The notes under the pieces are model-generated. The model was given only the letters and a program-made list of their open reading frames with translations, had not been told where the DNA came from and did not search any database. Positions 46,789 to 58,330 of a DNA stretch of 64,000 bases are shown here, one piece after another. The position numbers and the translations under genes were made by a program. The DNA comes from Nipponacmea schrenckii (taxonomy: Eukaryota > Mollusca > Gastropoda > Lottiidae). The number at the start of each line of letters is the position of its first letter. The first letter of the stretch is position 1. The stretch is taken from the NCBI GenBank assembly GCA_030562195.1, contig CM060200.1, positions 31,473,023-31,537,022 on the forward strand, given 5' to 3'.

Positions 46789-48155
46789 ATGACGAACTGC
46801 TGTGTTATTAGTTGCTCTAATTCGTATTATAAGCTTCAGAGATGGTTAAAGTCATCTTGCGACGAACACGAAACACTGAAGGAACACTGTCCTTGTGTAA
46901 GACCTTTTTTATTTATTGCATTTCCTACGGAAAAAACAGATCCGGATCGAGGCGAACGTGGATACGAAATGTGAATAGGGTTGATAATATCGGCAAAAAT
47001 GTGTGGACTCCTAAGATACATACCCGAATTTGTTCAGCTCATTTTGCTGACGGTTGTTCAACTAAAGATAATCCATACCCAACTCAACATATGGGCCACG
47101 GAGATGTTAAAAATTCCCGAAAGCCTCGGCTATTAATTCCCCAAAACAAACAAGTGGCAGTGGCTGTGCCTGTTGTAAGTGTAAAGCAAACTGAGTCTGA
47201 AGTTAACAATATCATAATTAAAGATCACAATTACCAATTTAATTATAAATGTGACTGCTCCCCAAAATGTGACTGTGTTGGTTGTGTAAGGAAAGAGCTT
47301 AAGATCAAACACTTGAAAACTCATATAGAACTATTACAAGAGAAAGTGCACATGTTAGAAATGGACAATCTCACTGCTTCAAAGTCATTTTCACTAAAGT
47401 AAAACATTTACGCTATTGGAAAGGTGCAAAAAGAGTGATCAGCACAAAGGCTACAAAAAGGGGGAACACTTCACTTAAGAAAAGGGGTCCAGAAAGGAAA
47501 TTAAACATTTCTCAAGAATTAACTGTATTGTTTTTAAAACTCCACCTAAACGTAACACAATTTTTTATAAGTGATCTTTTTGGAATAAGTCAGACATTGT
47601 GTTCCCAAATAATTACCACATGGCTGAAAGTTTTATCAAAAATTTTCCACAGTTTGATTTTCCATCCTTCAAGAGAACAAACTAAGTCATGCCTACCTAA
47701 GTCATTCCAAGAGTTGGTTCCAACAGCAAGATCAATAATTGACTGCTCGGAATTCTTCATTGAGACCCCCAATAGCCTGGATGTGCAAGCTAATACATGG
47801 TCTGACTATAAGCAACATAATACTGTCAAATGCCTCGTGGACATCACCCCCACAGGATCCATACAGTTTATATCTCGTTCTTGGGCAGGGAGAACTAGTG
47901 ATAAAACTATTGTTTTGCTGTCTGGATGGCTCGATACAATCGAAGCAGGTGACACAGTACTAGCTGACCGAGGATTTCCTATTGAAGAGGAAATAATTCT
48001 GAGGCATGCACGTTTGTACATTCCACCTGGTGCAAGGGGTGTAGATCAAATGAGTCGCGAAAACTAAAACAATAGCTAATCTTCGAATTCATGTTGAGCG
48101 GGCAATTAATAGACTCAAGTGGTTCACCATGAACCAATCATTCCATTGAAACGGG
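46789..48155 (+). pseudogene. THAP-domain DDE transposase (ISL2EU/IS5-like), frameshifted
   Basis: The N-terminus has a THAP zinc finger: C-x3-C in CCVISCSNS, FPTEKTD, then after a frame change near 46945 RTWIRNV, W and C-x2-H in RICSAHF. A cysteine-rich segment and a helical KHLKTHIELLQEKVHML part follow to 47400. After a second frame change the HTH/transposase part begins (RYWKGAKRVIST, FLKLHLNVTQ, LFGISQTLCSQII). The catalytic triad is visible as D in IIDCSEFFIETP, D in VLADRGFP and E in HVERAINRLKWF, the last in a third frame after about 48062. The product would bind the terminal repeats and cut DNA. The C-terminus appears shortened by a deletion between the two converging genes. Confidence 0.75.
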
Positions 48156-49333
48156 GAATGGTTTTCGCATCCGATGAAGGTTTATGGTATAAAAGGTCAT
48201 TGAATCTTCTAAGATTAGTAGCTGCTTGGGGATCTGAAAGTTGAAGATTTTTAGAGAAGGGAATTTGAGTCACAAATAGGGAAGCTGCAGGAAACTTCGA
48301 TTTAGCTAACTTGATCAAGTCCATCATCCGCCTGTGGATGGATTCACCTGACTCGTCTCTGTTATTCAAACCTATGTGGAACACTATCTTTGGAACTGTA
48401 GATGGAGAAATCTTTGATAGTAAATGGCTAATGTGTTGGACACGGGCACCAGGGAAGGATTCAGCTTGCGTATCAGGATTTACATTTCATCTCACCACTT
48501 GATTTGTTTATCAAAACCCAAACATTATGTGGAATGTTATTAATTTTCATTGATGCTGTACATTTGGCTTTTAAATAGCAGTATTGCGATTGACTATCGA
48601 TTGGATGGTAAAAAATTTCCTTCAGCCAGCTGCTATCAAAGTAACTGTATGCCTTTCCTTCCTTGTAGTAGTTTAGAGCTGTCTTAGTGACACCTAAATT
48701 TAAGAAAAATAGTTTCATGAGAAATGATGAAATCATAAATTAATACTTTTATGCACTTTTTGTATTGGCTATAAAAGGCCTTTTTGTATAGGTATAGGCC
48801 TATGCAATGCAGGGTTCAATGAGGGAAATCTTTGCAGGATATGCAGCTGGCGATAACTTTCAACAATATCAATCTTAATGTGCTCTGATGCACACAGCAC
48901 CTGTCTTTTTTTACCCATCTGACACTGATTGCAATCAAGACCAAAAAACTGATTAACTAGGCCTAGACAGTTTGAAAAAAAGAAGTAGTACACTATAGTA
49001 ATTAAGCACAATTTCAATATTCTTACCTTGATTATTTTGGCCTGTCGGGGAATGGAAATATTCACAAATATCGACATACATAGTAGGGGGCCAGGAAGAA
49101 ACACCCTTTTCTTCTCCAATCCATCCATCAAAATCGAACGGGAGTGGTAGTTTTTCTTTACTTGTGTGCAGTAAGGTATTATAACGCGACGCGTTGGCTT
49201 GTAATCGTTCCTCCTCTGTTTGTACATCGGGAAGTGACAGTTCGTGGGCACAAAAAACTCGAGCCAACAATTCCTCCTTCGAACCCTTGATTTTCAGTCC
49301 TTTTTTTGCAAAATGCTTGTAATGAATGTACAT
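48124..49333 (-). pseudogene. second ISL2EU-type protein: SAP-like start, DNA-repair-like region, SGNH-like end
   Basis: From 49333 the frame has a SAP-like helix pair (KKGLKIKGSKEELLARVF) and a WIGEEKGVSSWPPTMY segment, and reaches CAAG|GTAAGA at about 49025, a plausible splice donor. Sequence resumes after AAATTTAG at about 48695 with NYYKEGKAYSYFDSSWLKEI and HPIDSQSQYCYLKAKC, resembling the region before the SWIM finger in proteins that accompany these transposases; the finger itself is absent and the frame stops at 48473. A separate frame (about 48475-48124) reads SFPGARVQHISHLL and VFHIGLNNRDESGESI, an SGNH-hydrolase-like pattern. The YqaJ nuclease usually expected is not seen. Whether the SGNH-like part belongs to the same gene is uncertain. 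Confidence 0.5.
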
Positions 49334-49521
49334 TCCAAAGTCTTAATGTTTCTAAACTTATTGTTGACATTGAATGGACAAAACTACTAAAAGTACTAAC
49401 ATTATATGAAGATAATAACAGACCGCGAGTTATTCATAGTGTTATCGTCTGCCATTTTGGTTTGTTTACATTCGATGCTATCCCAGAAGCCTTTGCGCGA
49501 CGGAAAGGTAATACGGGCTAT

Positions 49522-51900
49522 TCTGTTCGCAACAAGTTTTAGATAAAGTAACAAGGTTTCGAAAAACACCAAAATCGGACAAATCGGATCAAAATTAGCG
49601 GACTTATTAAAATTTTGCTGAATGTTACCGTCCTGTGATGACACATAAAGTATCACTTTATGGTAGAATTTTTTTTATGATGCGGTTTTATTTCTATAGG
49701 CGACTTCTCTATTTTCTGTTATTTTCAAAGCGATCGGATAATTAGCAACAAAGTTATGCAATTATGCATATTATTATTATGCAATTACTAACTACTGACG
49801 CGTAAAAATTTTAGTTTTATATATTCATTTTCTATTCCAGTACGTATTTTATCGTATTTTTCAAACCAAATTTCTATACCATTTTCGAGTTGGGCTAGGG
49901 AGCTTTCCGAAAAACAAAAAAAGTCTAATGAAAACAAAGAGTGACAAATTTCTAATTTGCCACTCAAATAATCCGAACGAAAACAAAGCGTGACAAATTT
50001 TATTTGCCACGCAATAAAATAACTGACCCTATTGTATATAGGAACATACGAAATTCCGACATTTTTCCAACTGAAACAGTTTTACCGACAGTCACGAAAT
50101 ATAACGAGACAAAAAGTCTAGCGATAACATCATAACCGACAAATTGTTTTTACTCTTCCTCTTCAGTCATTCCCGACAGGTTCAGTTAACCGATAACATC
50201 ATAATCGACATTCGGTATTCACTCTTTCATGCGTTTAACCAATCGGCATTACAAACACCCAAAGCCATAACCGTCTTTTATCGACTGATTCCGAGTTTAA
50301 AAAGAAACGTACTTTACACAGGTCTTTTTTACGTATTTCGACTTTGGCGAAAACGTATTGTAATTATTGTATGTTACTTGAAATCAGTGAAATAATAGCC
50401 AATTTGAGGATTATGCAGAAATATTCAAGAAATGTTCAATAAGAGAAACAAAAATTATATCTGTGATGTGGTAGGATATCATTAATCATCTTAAACGTTC
50501 ATCGAATTATTATTTGCGTGGCAATCTATCGATTGTCACGCTTTGTTTTCGTTCGGATTAACGGAAACGGAAAAAGAAAGACTATTTCTGTTTTCACCAA
50601 TGGTTTTTATATGGGCTGGAATCAAAAATGAATATCTAACATGAAATTTTCGCTAACCCGAAAGTGGCTAATTGCATAATATGCAAATAAGATTCAAGCT
50701 AGCTCGGACCCTAATAGTCGGATCGTTCTGAAATTTACAGGATATAGATAGATAGGCAGTGCAATTAAAACTACATCATCAAAATTTTTTGATCACTTCC
50801 GTTTTGAGCGTGGGGACTTCCGTTTTTTTCGTCTCATGTCGGGCGACCCTGCTTCCCATGTAATTCAAGAATCTAAACAAAAACAGTATATTTTAGCTAT
50901 ACTAATTGATTTTAATCCCCTGAGATGAAGAAAAAATAAATTGAATGTTGCGCATGCGCAGTTTTCAAAAATGGCAAATATTCTTAAAAATTTAATAAGT
51001 CCGCCAATTATTAACCGATTTTTATGATTTTGGTGTCTATCGAAACCTTGATACTTTATCTAAAAAACGTTGAGAACAGAATTTTGATTTTCGAATTTGA
51101 ATTTATTTTATGCCCGTTCGAATTTTTCGAAAATTCAAAACTCTTTATCTCGTGACCTTGACCTTCAATGACCTTGACATTTGAGATGTAGAATTTCCTT
51201 GACCTCAGCTGTCTATAGATGTGCTGATATTGCATGACAAATATTAACTTCCGGTTTTATAGCCCACCGCAATTAGACTATTTTGCTATATTGGACGGTT
51301 ATGTTACACTTTCGGGCTCTAATGTTCGGATCGATCTGAAATTTACAGGATATACATAGATACGCAACACAATTAAAAATATATCATCAAAATCTTTTGA
51401 TCACTTCCGGTTTGGGCGTGGGGACTTCCGTTTTTTTCATCTCACTTCAGGTGACCCTACATCCTGTGTAATTCAAGAATGTAAGCAAAAACAGTATATA
51501 TTAGCTATACAAAAAAAATTGCATCCCCTGAGAAGAAAATTCCAATTGCTAGTTGCGCATGCGCCATTTTCCGAGAATGGCAAATTTTCTTTAAAATTTA
51601 ACTAGTGTGTCATTTATTATCCGATTTGTATGATTTTGGTATCTATCAAAACCTTGCTCCCTTATCTAAAGGATGTTTGAAACAGAATTTTGATTTTCGA
51701 ACTTAAATTTATTTAATGCCCTTTTGAATTTTTTGAAAATTTGAAATTCTATATCTTGTGACCTTCACCTTCACTGACCTTGAAATTTTCCATATAGAAT
51801 GGCCTTGACCTCAGCTCTCTATAGATATGACAATATTTAATGAAAAATATCAACTTCTGGGTTTTATAGCCAACCGAATTCTGACATTTTTGAAACTTTG
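49522..51900. repeat. mosaic of Helitron-like repeats right of the ISL2EU element
   Basis: 49522-49910 continues the minus-oriented copy split by the transposon and ends with the 5'-type sequence TCGGAAAGCTCCCTAGCCCA on the minus strand. Hairpins GCGTGACAAAT..ATTTGCCACGC (49987-50012) and GCGTGGCAAT..ATTGTCACGC (50520-50544) follow. From about 50580 to 51900 there are plus-oriented diverged copies of segments at 46370-46690, including two successive blocks (about 50750-51250 and 51330-51850) containing TTGATCACTTCCG..TTGG-type and TGACCTTGACCTTCA sequences. No coding sequence is recognised. Confidence 0.55.
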
Positions 51901-52184
51901 AACGGCAATACCACATTTCCTTATGAACACATTGACTTGAGATTTTCTGTTTTATAATAGCCTCAAAACTCTACAATAAAGGATATATGCCATAAGTGCA
52001 GAAGCGTATTTTTAAAAAGCAAAATTAAATTTTACAACTCCAGTTCTAACATAAAATATATTCGGCTCAACTGTAGTGTACGATTAAGTAGTCCCGGCTA
52101 GAAAATGAAAATTACTGCGCATTTGTTGAGTTGTGCAAATTAGATTCACAGAAATACTATTATATCATACTTCATATCTATAGG

Positions 52185-52560
52185 TCGGCTAAAAGACAAG
52201 TGGGTAGGTCAAATAGTAGACTGGAAGGCAGGTCGACAAGTGGACAGGTCGGCAGGTGAACAGGTCGGCAGGTGGACAGGTAGACATGTCGGAGGGCAGA
52301 CGAGTCAGTTTTACAGGTAGATCGGTGGGTCGACGGGTAGACAGGTCGACAGGTCGACAAGTCGACGGGTAGACAGGTCGACAGGTCGACGGGTAGACAG
52401 ATCGGTAGGTGGACAGGTCGGCAGGTAGACATGTCGGGGTGGTTGGGCAGGTCGGCAGGTAGACAAGTCAGTTTTTGCATGTCTTCAGGTAGTCAGGTAG
52501 CAGGAAAATGGGTTGAATGGAAGAAATATCGGTATGTCTGTGGATAGACAGGTCTGCAGG
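52185..52560. repeat. minisatellite of GACAGGTCGGCAGGT-type units
   Basis: It is a diverged array of 8-, 12- and 16-bp combinations of ACAGGTCG, GCAGGTGG and ACGGGTAG. The 100-codon minus-strand frame across it (LPADLP..STCRPVHLP) is a translation of the repeat. The complementary unit CCGACCTGCCGACCTG surrounds the hAT element at 54.19-54.28 and 58.31-58.33 kb. Confidence 0.85.
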
Positions 52561-54187
52561 CAAAAAATAAATTTGGTATGAAAATAAAGATGACACGTAC
52601 TCATACATTCGAAACTTCGCATCTTGCCCAGCTCTGTATTGTCGCAGATCTAGGTAGAATATGTGGGCCGTGTGGGCCGCTTACAATAATTTGGAATCGA
52701 TTGGATACACCCACGAAACCGCAAATCATTCCATGAATCCAAAAGTGAATCGGGATGTTGTACTAATACTATAGAAGGTTTATGGGAATTAGTAAAACTC
52801 AGAATCAAGAAGATGAAAGGTGTTTTGCCAGAAAGACTACCCGTTATCATTGACGAATTTATGTTCCGTTACCGACATGGACATTCTAATGGCGATATTT
52901 ATTATAAATTCCTTTCAATTTTAAAATTATGAAATAGCCATGTTTGACACAGATCTCTCAGCCTCTGAGCTATGTTACGGTTGTAACATTTATTGAATAT
53001 TATATTTTTGCGTTTATTTGGCGAAATCATTCAGGTAAGATTAAACTAAAAACATGCTTCATTAAAATTGTTGAGCTCAACCATGACAATTTTAGGACCT
53101 ACTATAGAAAAGAACTTACCCATGTTTACATAATCTGTTGAGGACCCTAACGACATATCCTTTTTTATACAATTTTTTACCCCAAAATTTTGTTTTTGTG
53201 CAATTTTCATATGTCAATCTACAGGAATCGGAAGGATTTGTACAAAATAAATCTGTAAGAATCTTTTTTTGTGAGTGAATAAGAAGTGAAGTGTGAATTG
53301 AATTAAAATTGAATTGAATATTAAATTTACGTTATTCCAGGCTGCAATATGCAGAAAATTAAAGTACCTTGGTACAAATTTTGTAACATAATAAATGTGT
53401 GAGTATTTGCTAAAATAGTATGAAAAGTCTTAATTTTGTGATTTTCTGGCGTTTTTTTCCGGTAAATCTCGGAAAATGCTTTTCTGGCATCTTTATGGAT
53501 AATTTGGCCTTTATTCGAATACCTGCCCATTTTCGAGATAATCGAATAAAATCTACAGAAGTTTGATTTTTTTTTCTAAAATTTGGTACAAGAATTTACC
53601 GAAATAAATTTTTGAAACTATAGTCTATTCAGATGTTCTTACAAGATTGCACACACAAAATTTGACTAAAATCGAACTTAAATAAAGCGTAAAGCGGCCG
53701 ATTAAAAAATAAAATAGGATTTTTCCGCTACACTACCTCCGGTTTTCATCTAATGTCTGGAATTACATTTAAAGTCTAATCAATAGGTCTTGAATGGCTC
53801 GCGTTGTGCCTAAAATATTCCAATGCTTACAGTTTTTGCTAGGTACTCTGACAACATTTTTTAAAATTATATTTAACGAAAACAATTAAAAAGGCAACAC
53901 AAGTAATGAGGTTGGAATCGGAAAAGGGGAACAATCGATTAGAGAAGCGAGGAAAATTGAATCCCTTCGTCTCCAACCTCTTATATGATTAATCGAAGTT
54001 GACATTTCAACTTGTTTCAATGTTTTTACGATTAGGCTACTTCTTTATCTTGCTTTAATTTTTCATGTGAGAATAAATCATATTGGCTTAAATGAATTTT
54101 CTGTACTTTAAACAAATGAATTATGTGTTATATTATATAACAACCTGTAGATCTAAGGAATCGGCGACCTGTTGAACTACATTTGTA
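52561..54187. other. gene-free stretch
   Basis: It is AT-rich with no recognised domain, terminal repeat or array. Short frames at 52650-52850 and 53327-53530 show nothing I can name. Confidence 0.4.
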
Positions 54188-54277
54188 CATGCCGACCTGC
54201 CGACCTGCCGACTACCCACCAATATAACAACCTGTTAATCTTAGCAATCACCGACCTGCCGACCTGTAGACCTGCCG
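54188..54277. repeat. CGACCTGC minisatellite, left of the hAT insertion
   Basis: Units of CCGACCTG and CTGTAGAC continue at 58311-58330 on the other side of the hAT element, showing that the element landed inside this array. Confidence 0.8.
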
Positions 54278-54350
54278 CAGTGGCGGAGCCACAGGGGGGG
54301 GGGGGGCAGGGGGGGCAGCCGCCCCCCCTCGCAGCCCCAAAGGCTAGTTT

Positions 54351-54729
54351 TTCGGGCAAGGCATTTAAAAAAAAAAATTTTAACGGCCCATTTTTTTTTT
54401 TTTTTTGGGAATTTAAAAATGAAATCATATCTTTGCCCGAATATTCTATATTACTATAACTGTATTTTTTTAAATTGATAGCCCAATTTTATTCTCCTAT
54501 AATAATATTTCATAATTCATATTATTTAAGGATCGAAATCACTGCCCGAATGTCATTGCTATGATTATATTTTACATATTTCAAAAATTGAAATCGCAGC
54601 CCGAAAGTAGAGTTTAGAACTTTTTTTACACAACCAAAAAAAGACAATTCGGGCACATATTTCAATTTTTTCAATAAATATTGTATGACATACAATATTT
54701 GTTAAAAAAAATGGAAATCGGTGCCCGAA
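54351..54729. repeat. array of GCCCGAA motifs in the hAT left end
   Basis: Copies of GCCCGAA or its complement are at 54351, 54435, 54544, 54599, 54648 and 54723, and one is at 58248 near the right end. Such clustered subterminal motifs are known transposase binding sites in other hAT elements; that role here is an inference. Confidence 0.7.
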
Positions 54730-54775
54730 TTGCCTTAAATTAAGACAATTCGGTAAGGTTTTACCTAAAAAGTTA

Positions 54776-55075
54776 ACAAGTTCCTTGGCTTACTTCCCTT
54801 GGAAAATAGATCATTTATTAATCAAATAAATCAATAAAAATTCCACCAATAAGAAAATGTAAAATAAATAAGTTTAATAAGGTTTCAACTAACAACACAC
54901 GAGTTCCCTGGCTTACTTCCCATGGAAAATAGATCATTTTAATCACTTTGGGTTTTTTTGTGTAAAAAAAAGTTCTAAACTATTATTCCACCAATAAAAA
55001 AATGTAAAATAAATAAGTTTGATAAGGTTTCAACTAAAAACACATGAGTTCCCTAGCTTACTTCCCTTGGAAAAA
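54776..55075. repeat. three direct repeats in the hAT 5' region
   Basis: AGTTCC(T/C)TGGCTTACTTCCC with GGAAAATAGATCAT occurs near 54779, 54901 and 55048. Between them are repeated CCACCAATAA..AAATGTAAAATAAATAAGTTT blocks, giving units of about 120-150 bp. Confidence 0.75.
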
Positions 55076-55299
55076 AGATCATAATTATCATTATAATCAC
55101 ATAACATAGCGTGTCCTCTAGCTGTGATCATTTCAGAGTGAAATTTCGTTAGAATAACACCTGTTCTATCTTCCATCGATCATCGATAAACACGCACTAA
55201 AAATTGTTCAAAAATATTTTTGTCTTTTGTCAAGAATTGTTTGGCCTGGTTATAACTTGCACTGTTGCAATTTAGCAAATTGACACAGAAATCAAAACA

Positions 55300-58002
55300 A
55301 TGTCTTCTACACGTAAACGATTGTATCGACAACGGGTTGCATGTGATGCATGCGGCAAGGAACTTGATTCCGATTATAAAGAAAGTCACGTAAAACGCTT
55401 GGGGGATACTATTACTTTTACACCAGTTCAACAAATAACTGATAAATCTCAGCCACAATTAAGTAGTTTTTTCGGGAAAACACATACTAGCACATCTTCA
55501 GAAAGTAATCAGAATGTAAGTGAAGTAATTAGTAGCGAGCACAGTGAAGTGGAAACACATCTAATTGATGATTGTGACCCTTCTTCCCAATCAGCTAATG
55601 TATCCGGAAGCACAGTCCGTGAATGTTGCGATAAACCAACATGTTCCAACACACCTGATATAAGTGGAACTGAAATTCCGGAAAGTCCACAAGAATGTTC
55701 ATCTGTTTTTGAGAAATTAATTGATTTGACATGTAAATATCCATCAGATCCTTGGCTCTTCAAGGATTCCAAAATCACTGATTCATTGGTGCGAGCAATA
55801 ATAGAAATAGGTGCTTGTCAACCAGGATTTCATGATGACTTCGATGATTTCCAAATCGACAAAGATGGGAGACGTTTTCATGTGGAATGGTATCAGAAGA
55901 CAATGGAAAACAGAACAAAATCCCATAGACAATGGCTTTGTTACTCTACAGAAACACATAAAATGTACTGTCTGTCTTGTTGGCTCTTTGCAGAAAAAAA
56001 TAAATTTTCATTTGAACGCACATTCGCAGATCCAAATGCTAGATGTTCTAATTTTAAAAAAGGGATTGAGAAAATTCGAAGTCACGAGGATTCTGAAATT
56101 CACAAAAGTTCTATGAGAGTTTTAATTGTCACAAAGTTTCGATTGCGGAGTGACCAGACAGTCTATCAAAATTTGATGAAAGCCAAAAATGCCGAAATCG
56201 AACGAAATCGACAAGTTATGAAGCGTCTGGTAGATGCGATACTTTTTCTGGGAAAACAGGGTCTTGCATTCAGGGGTCACAGAGAACATGCAGGATTAAG
56301 TCAAGATTGTAACGAGGGCAATTTTCTCGAACTTGTTTAATTCATTTCAAAATATGATCAAATTCTAGCCGACCATCTGATAAATGCTAAAAGGAATGAA
56401 ACTTATTTAAGTCATCACATACAGAATGACATCATTGAATCCATTGCCAATGAAGTTCTTCGGGGAATTCTATTTGAAGTTCGTTATGCTAGATATTATG
56501 CTATTATTCTAGATTCAACTATAGATATCAGTAGAATTGATCAATGCTCGTTTTCGCTCCGTTACGTTACCAAGTCGGGAGATATCGTTGAGCGGTTCAT
56601 CATGTTCGACGAATTGGGTGGTGCAAGTGCCGAAGATTTCAAGAACTTATTAGATAAGATGCTCGAAAAATGTTCTTTAAAATTTTCGGAATGTAGAGGT
56701 CAGGCATATGATGGTGCTTCCACTATGTCAGGTGATATTTCTGGGCTCCAACGACGAGTCAAAATTGAAGAGCCTACCGCAATTTATGTTCACTGTTGTG
56801 CCCACAACTTGAATCTTGTAATAGGTGACTCGGCATCTTCGTCTTGTGTACAAGGTAAACTTTTCTTTGGCACTCTAGAAAATATCTACAGTTTTATGAC
56901 AAGTTCTCTTCCAAGACTGAAACTGTTAGATTCCGAAATTAAGCTACTGGATATAGCAACTTTGAAATTGAAAAGGCACTGTGACACACGTTGGCATAGC
57001 CACAAAGACTCAGTGAAAGCTGTGATAAGCTGCATTCCAGCTCTCGTGAAAGCTCTTGAACAAATTGCTAGTGGTGTATTACGAAATACAACACCGAAGG
57101 CACTTGCTGATGGTAATGGTATTCTGGCAACAATTACTAAGTTTGAATTTATTGTATTATTAGTTGTTTGGGATAAGATATTAGCATGCACAAATATACT
57201 CTCATGTTATTTACAAGAGTCCGATATTGATATTATGACTGCATCTTCACTTGTTCAGTCCACTCGATTGCAATTAGTCGAATTACGATCAGACGACGTT
57301 TTCAATGATGTTGAAACTGAAGCAAGAGATATCGCATCAATGTGTGAAGTCGCTCCGGTGTATAAAGAGTCCCGAAACCGAAAAGTAAAGTTAATGCCAG
57401 GTGAACGAGCAAGGGATGACGCCGCTGGTGATGGTCGTACCAGATTTCTTCGAGATACCTATTATGTTATCGTAGATACTTTGACATTTCAGATGAATGA
57501 ACGATTCTCAGATTTTACTGAAATTGCTAATAAATTTTCTGCCTTAGATCCTAAATATTTCTCAGATAAAAACAGTGAAACGAAATTGATTGAACTTGGA
57601 AAGTTTTATAGTAAAGATGTCAATACTGCCGAACTAATAGATGAATATAGACATTTTAAAATAGTTTTAAAAGATATATTTACACCCCCTTCATCGGTAC
57701 TTCTAAAAGTCAAAGATGTTTTACCCTTCATTATACAAAATACTATGGATACTGCATTTCCCAATTTGACGATTTTGTATAAAATATTTTTGACAATCCC
57801 TGTATCCAGTGCTGCCAGTGAGAGAAGCTTTAGTAGATTGAAACTAATAAAAAATTATCTGAGATCAACAATGGCTGAAGACAGGCTCTCAAATTTATCT
57901 TTGATAAATATAGAAAGGAATTTTGCCAAAGATGTTGATTTCGACAAAGTCATTCAGACGTTTTCAACGATGAAAAAAAGGAGAAAAGCTATGTATGACT
58001 AA
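55300..58002 (+). pseudogene. hAT transposase with TTF-type zinc finger, single in-frame stop
   Basis: The frame spans 900 codons with only one stop, TAA at 56338-56340 (codon 347). The N-terminus has CDACGKELDSDYKESH, a small C2-H-type finger, then an acidic serine-rich linker. Residues about 200-270 form a TTF-type finger (QWLCYSTETHKMYCLSCWLF, a further C, then H and H). After the stop come the RNase-H-fold landmarks: D in IILDSTIDIS, D in QAYDGASTMSG, CDTRWHSH, and at the C-terminus SSAASERSFSRLKLIKNYLR with its glutamate in the dimerisation region, ending about 10 residues after the KKRRKAMYD-type tail. It resembles the ZMYM1/DUF4371 branch of hAT transposases. One A-to-T change in a lysine codon could explain the stop. 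The ATG at 55300 has an A at -3. Everything else needed for activity seems present. Confidence 0.85.
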
Positions 58003-58330
58003 AGTTGATATCTATGATAATTGAAATTTAAAAAAAAAATCGAAATGATAAAATCCATACAAACATAACATATCCATTAGCCGAAAATCTCATTCAAATC
58101 GGGTGAAAACAGTACATCCCGTAAATTAAATGGAATACTTATGGATCTCCTAAGGGGGTAGTATCATGTGTTCTAGAAAGAGTGAAAATACTCTGCCAAT
58201 AACAATAGTGTTTCTCTCGAAGAAAACTCTCATAACTAAGTTCGAAATTCGGGCAACCTCAGAAATCTCGCCCCCCCCCCCCCTGGGACGTAAACCTGGC
58301 TCCGCCACTGACCTGCCGACCTGTCGGTCC

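Larger units (their letters stand above)
46694..49521. mobile_element. ISL2EU-like DNA transposon with AT duplication
   Basis: The element runs 46696-49519 (2824 bp). Its ends are AGCCCGTATTACC and the complement GGTAATACGGGCT, with further imperfect inverted similarity (TGTAAACAAAC) inside. It is flanked by AT on both sides (46694-46695 and 49520-49521). Removing it and one AT restores GAAAATCAAAATTCTGTTC, which exists intact at about 63808-63825. A plus-strand THAP-DDE transposase and a minus-strand second protein converge in the middle. To my knowledge, that gene pair with 2-bp AT duplications characterises ISL2EU elements. Both genes are damaged. Confidence 0.75.
54270..58318 (+). mobile_element. 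nearly intact hAT transposon with 8-bp duplication
   Basis: The element runs 54278-58310 (4033 bp). Its ends are CAGTGGCGGAGCCA and the inverted TGGCTCCGCCACTG (one extra base), flanked by the identical 8-bp ACCTGCCG (54270-54277 and 58311-58318). A G-run/C-run pair lies just inside both ends. It encodes one 900-codon transposase interrupted once. The left subterminal region has six GCCCGAA/TTCGGGC motifs and the right has one. Two more families of short direct repeats (AGTTCCCTGGCTTACTTCCC) are in the left 800 bp. Confidence 0.9.

Noticed and set aside
52178..52480. 100-codon minus-strand proline/cysteine-rich frame
   Set aside because: It is a translation of the GACAGGTCGGCAGGT minisatellite.
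54172..54459. Frame through the G-run/C-run at the hAT left end
   Set aside because: It reads through minisatellite and homopolymers in the non-coding transposon end.
55180..55458. 92-codon minus-strand frame overlapping the hAT transposase start
   Set aside because: It is antisense to a well-supported coding region and has no recognisable domain.
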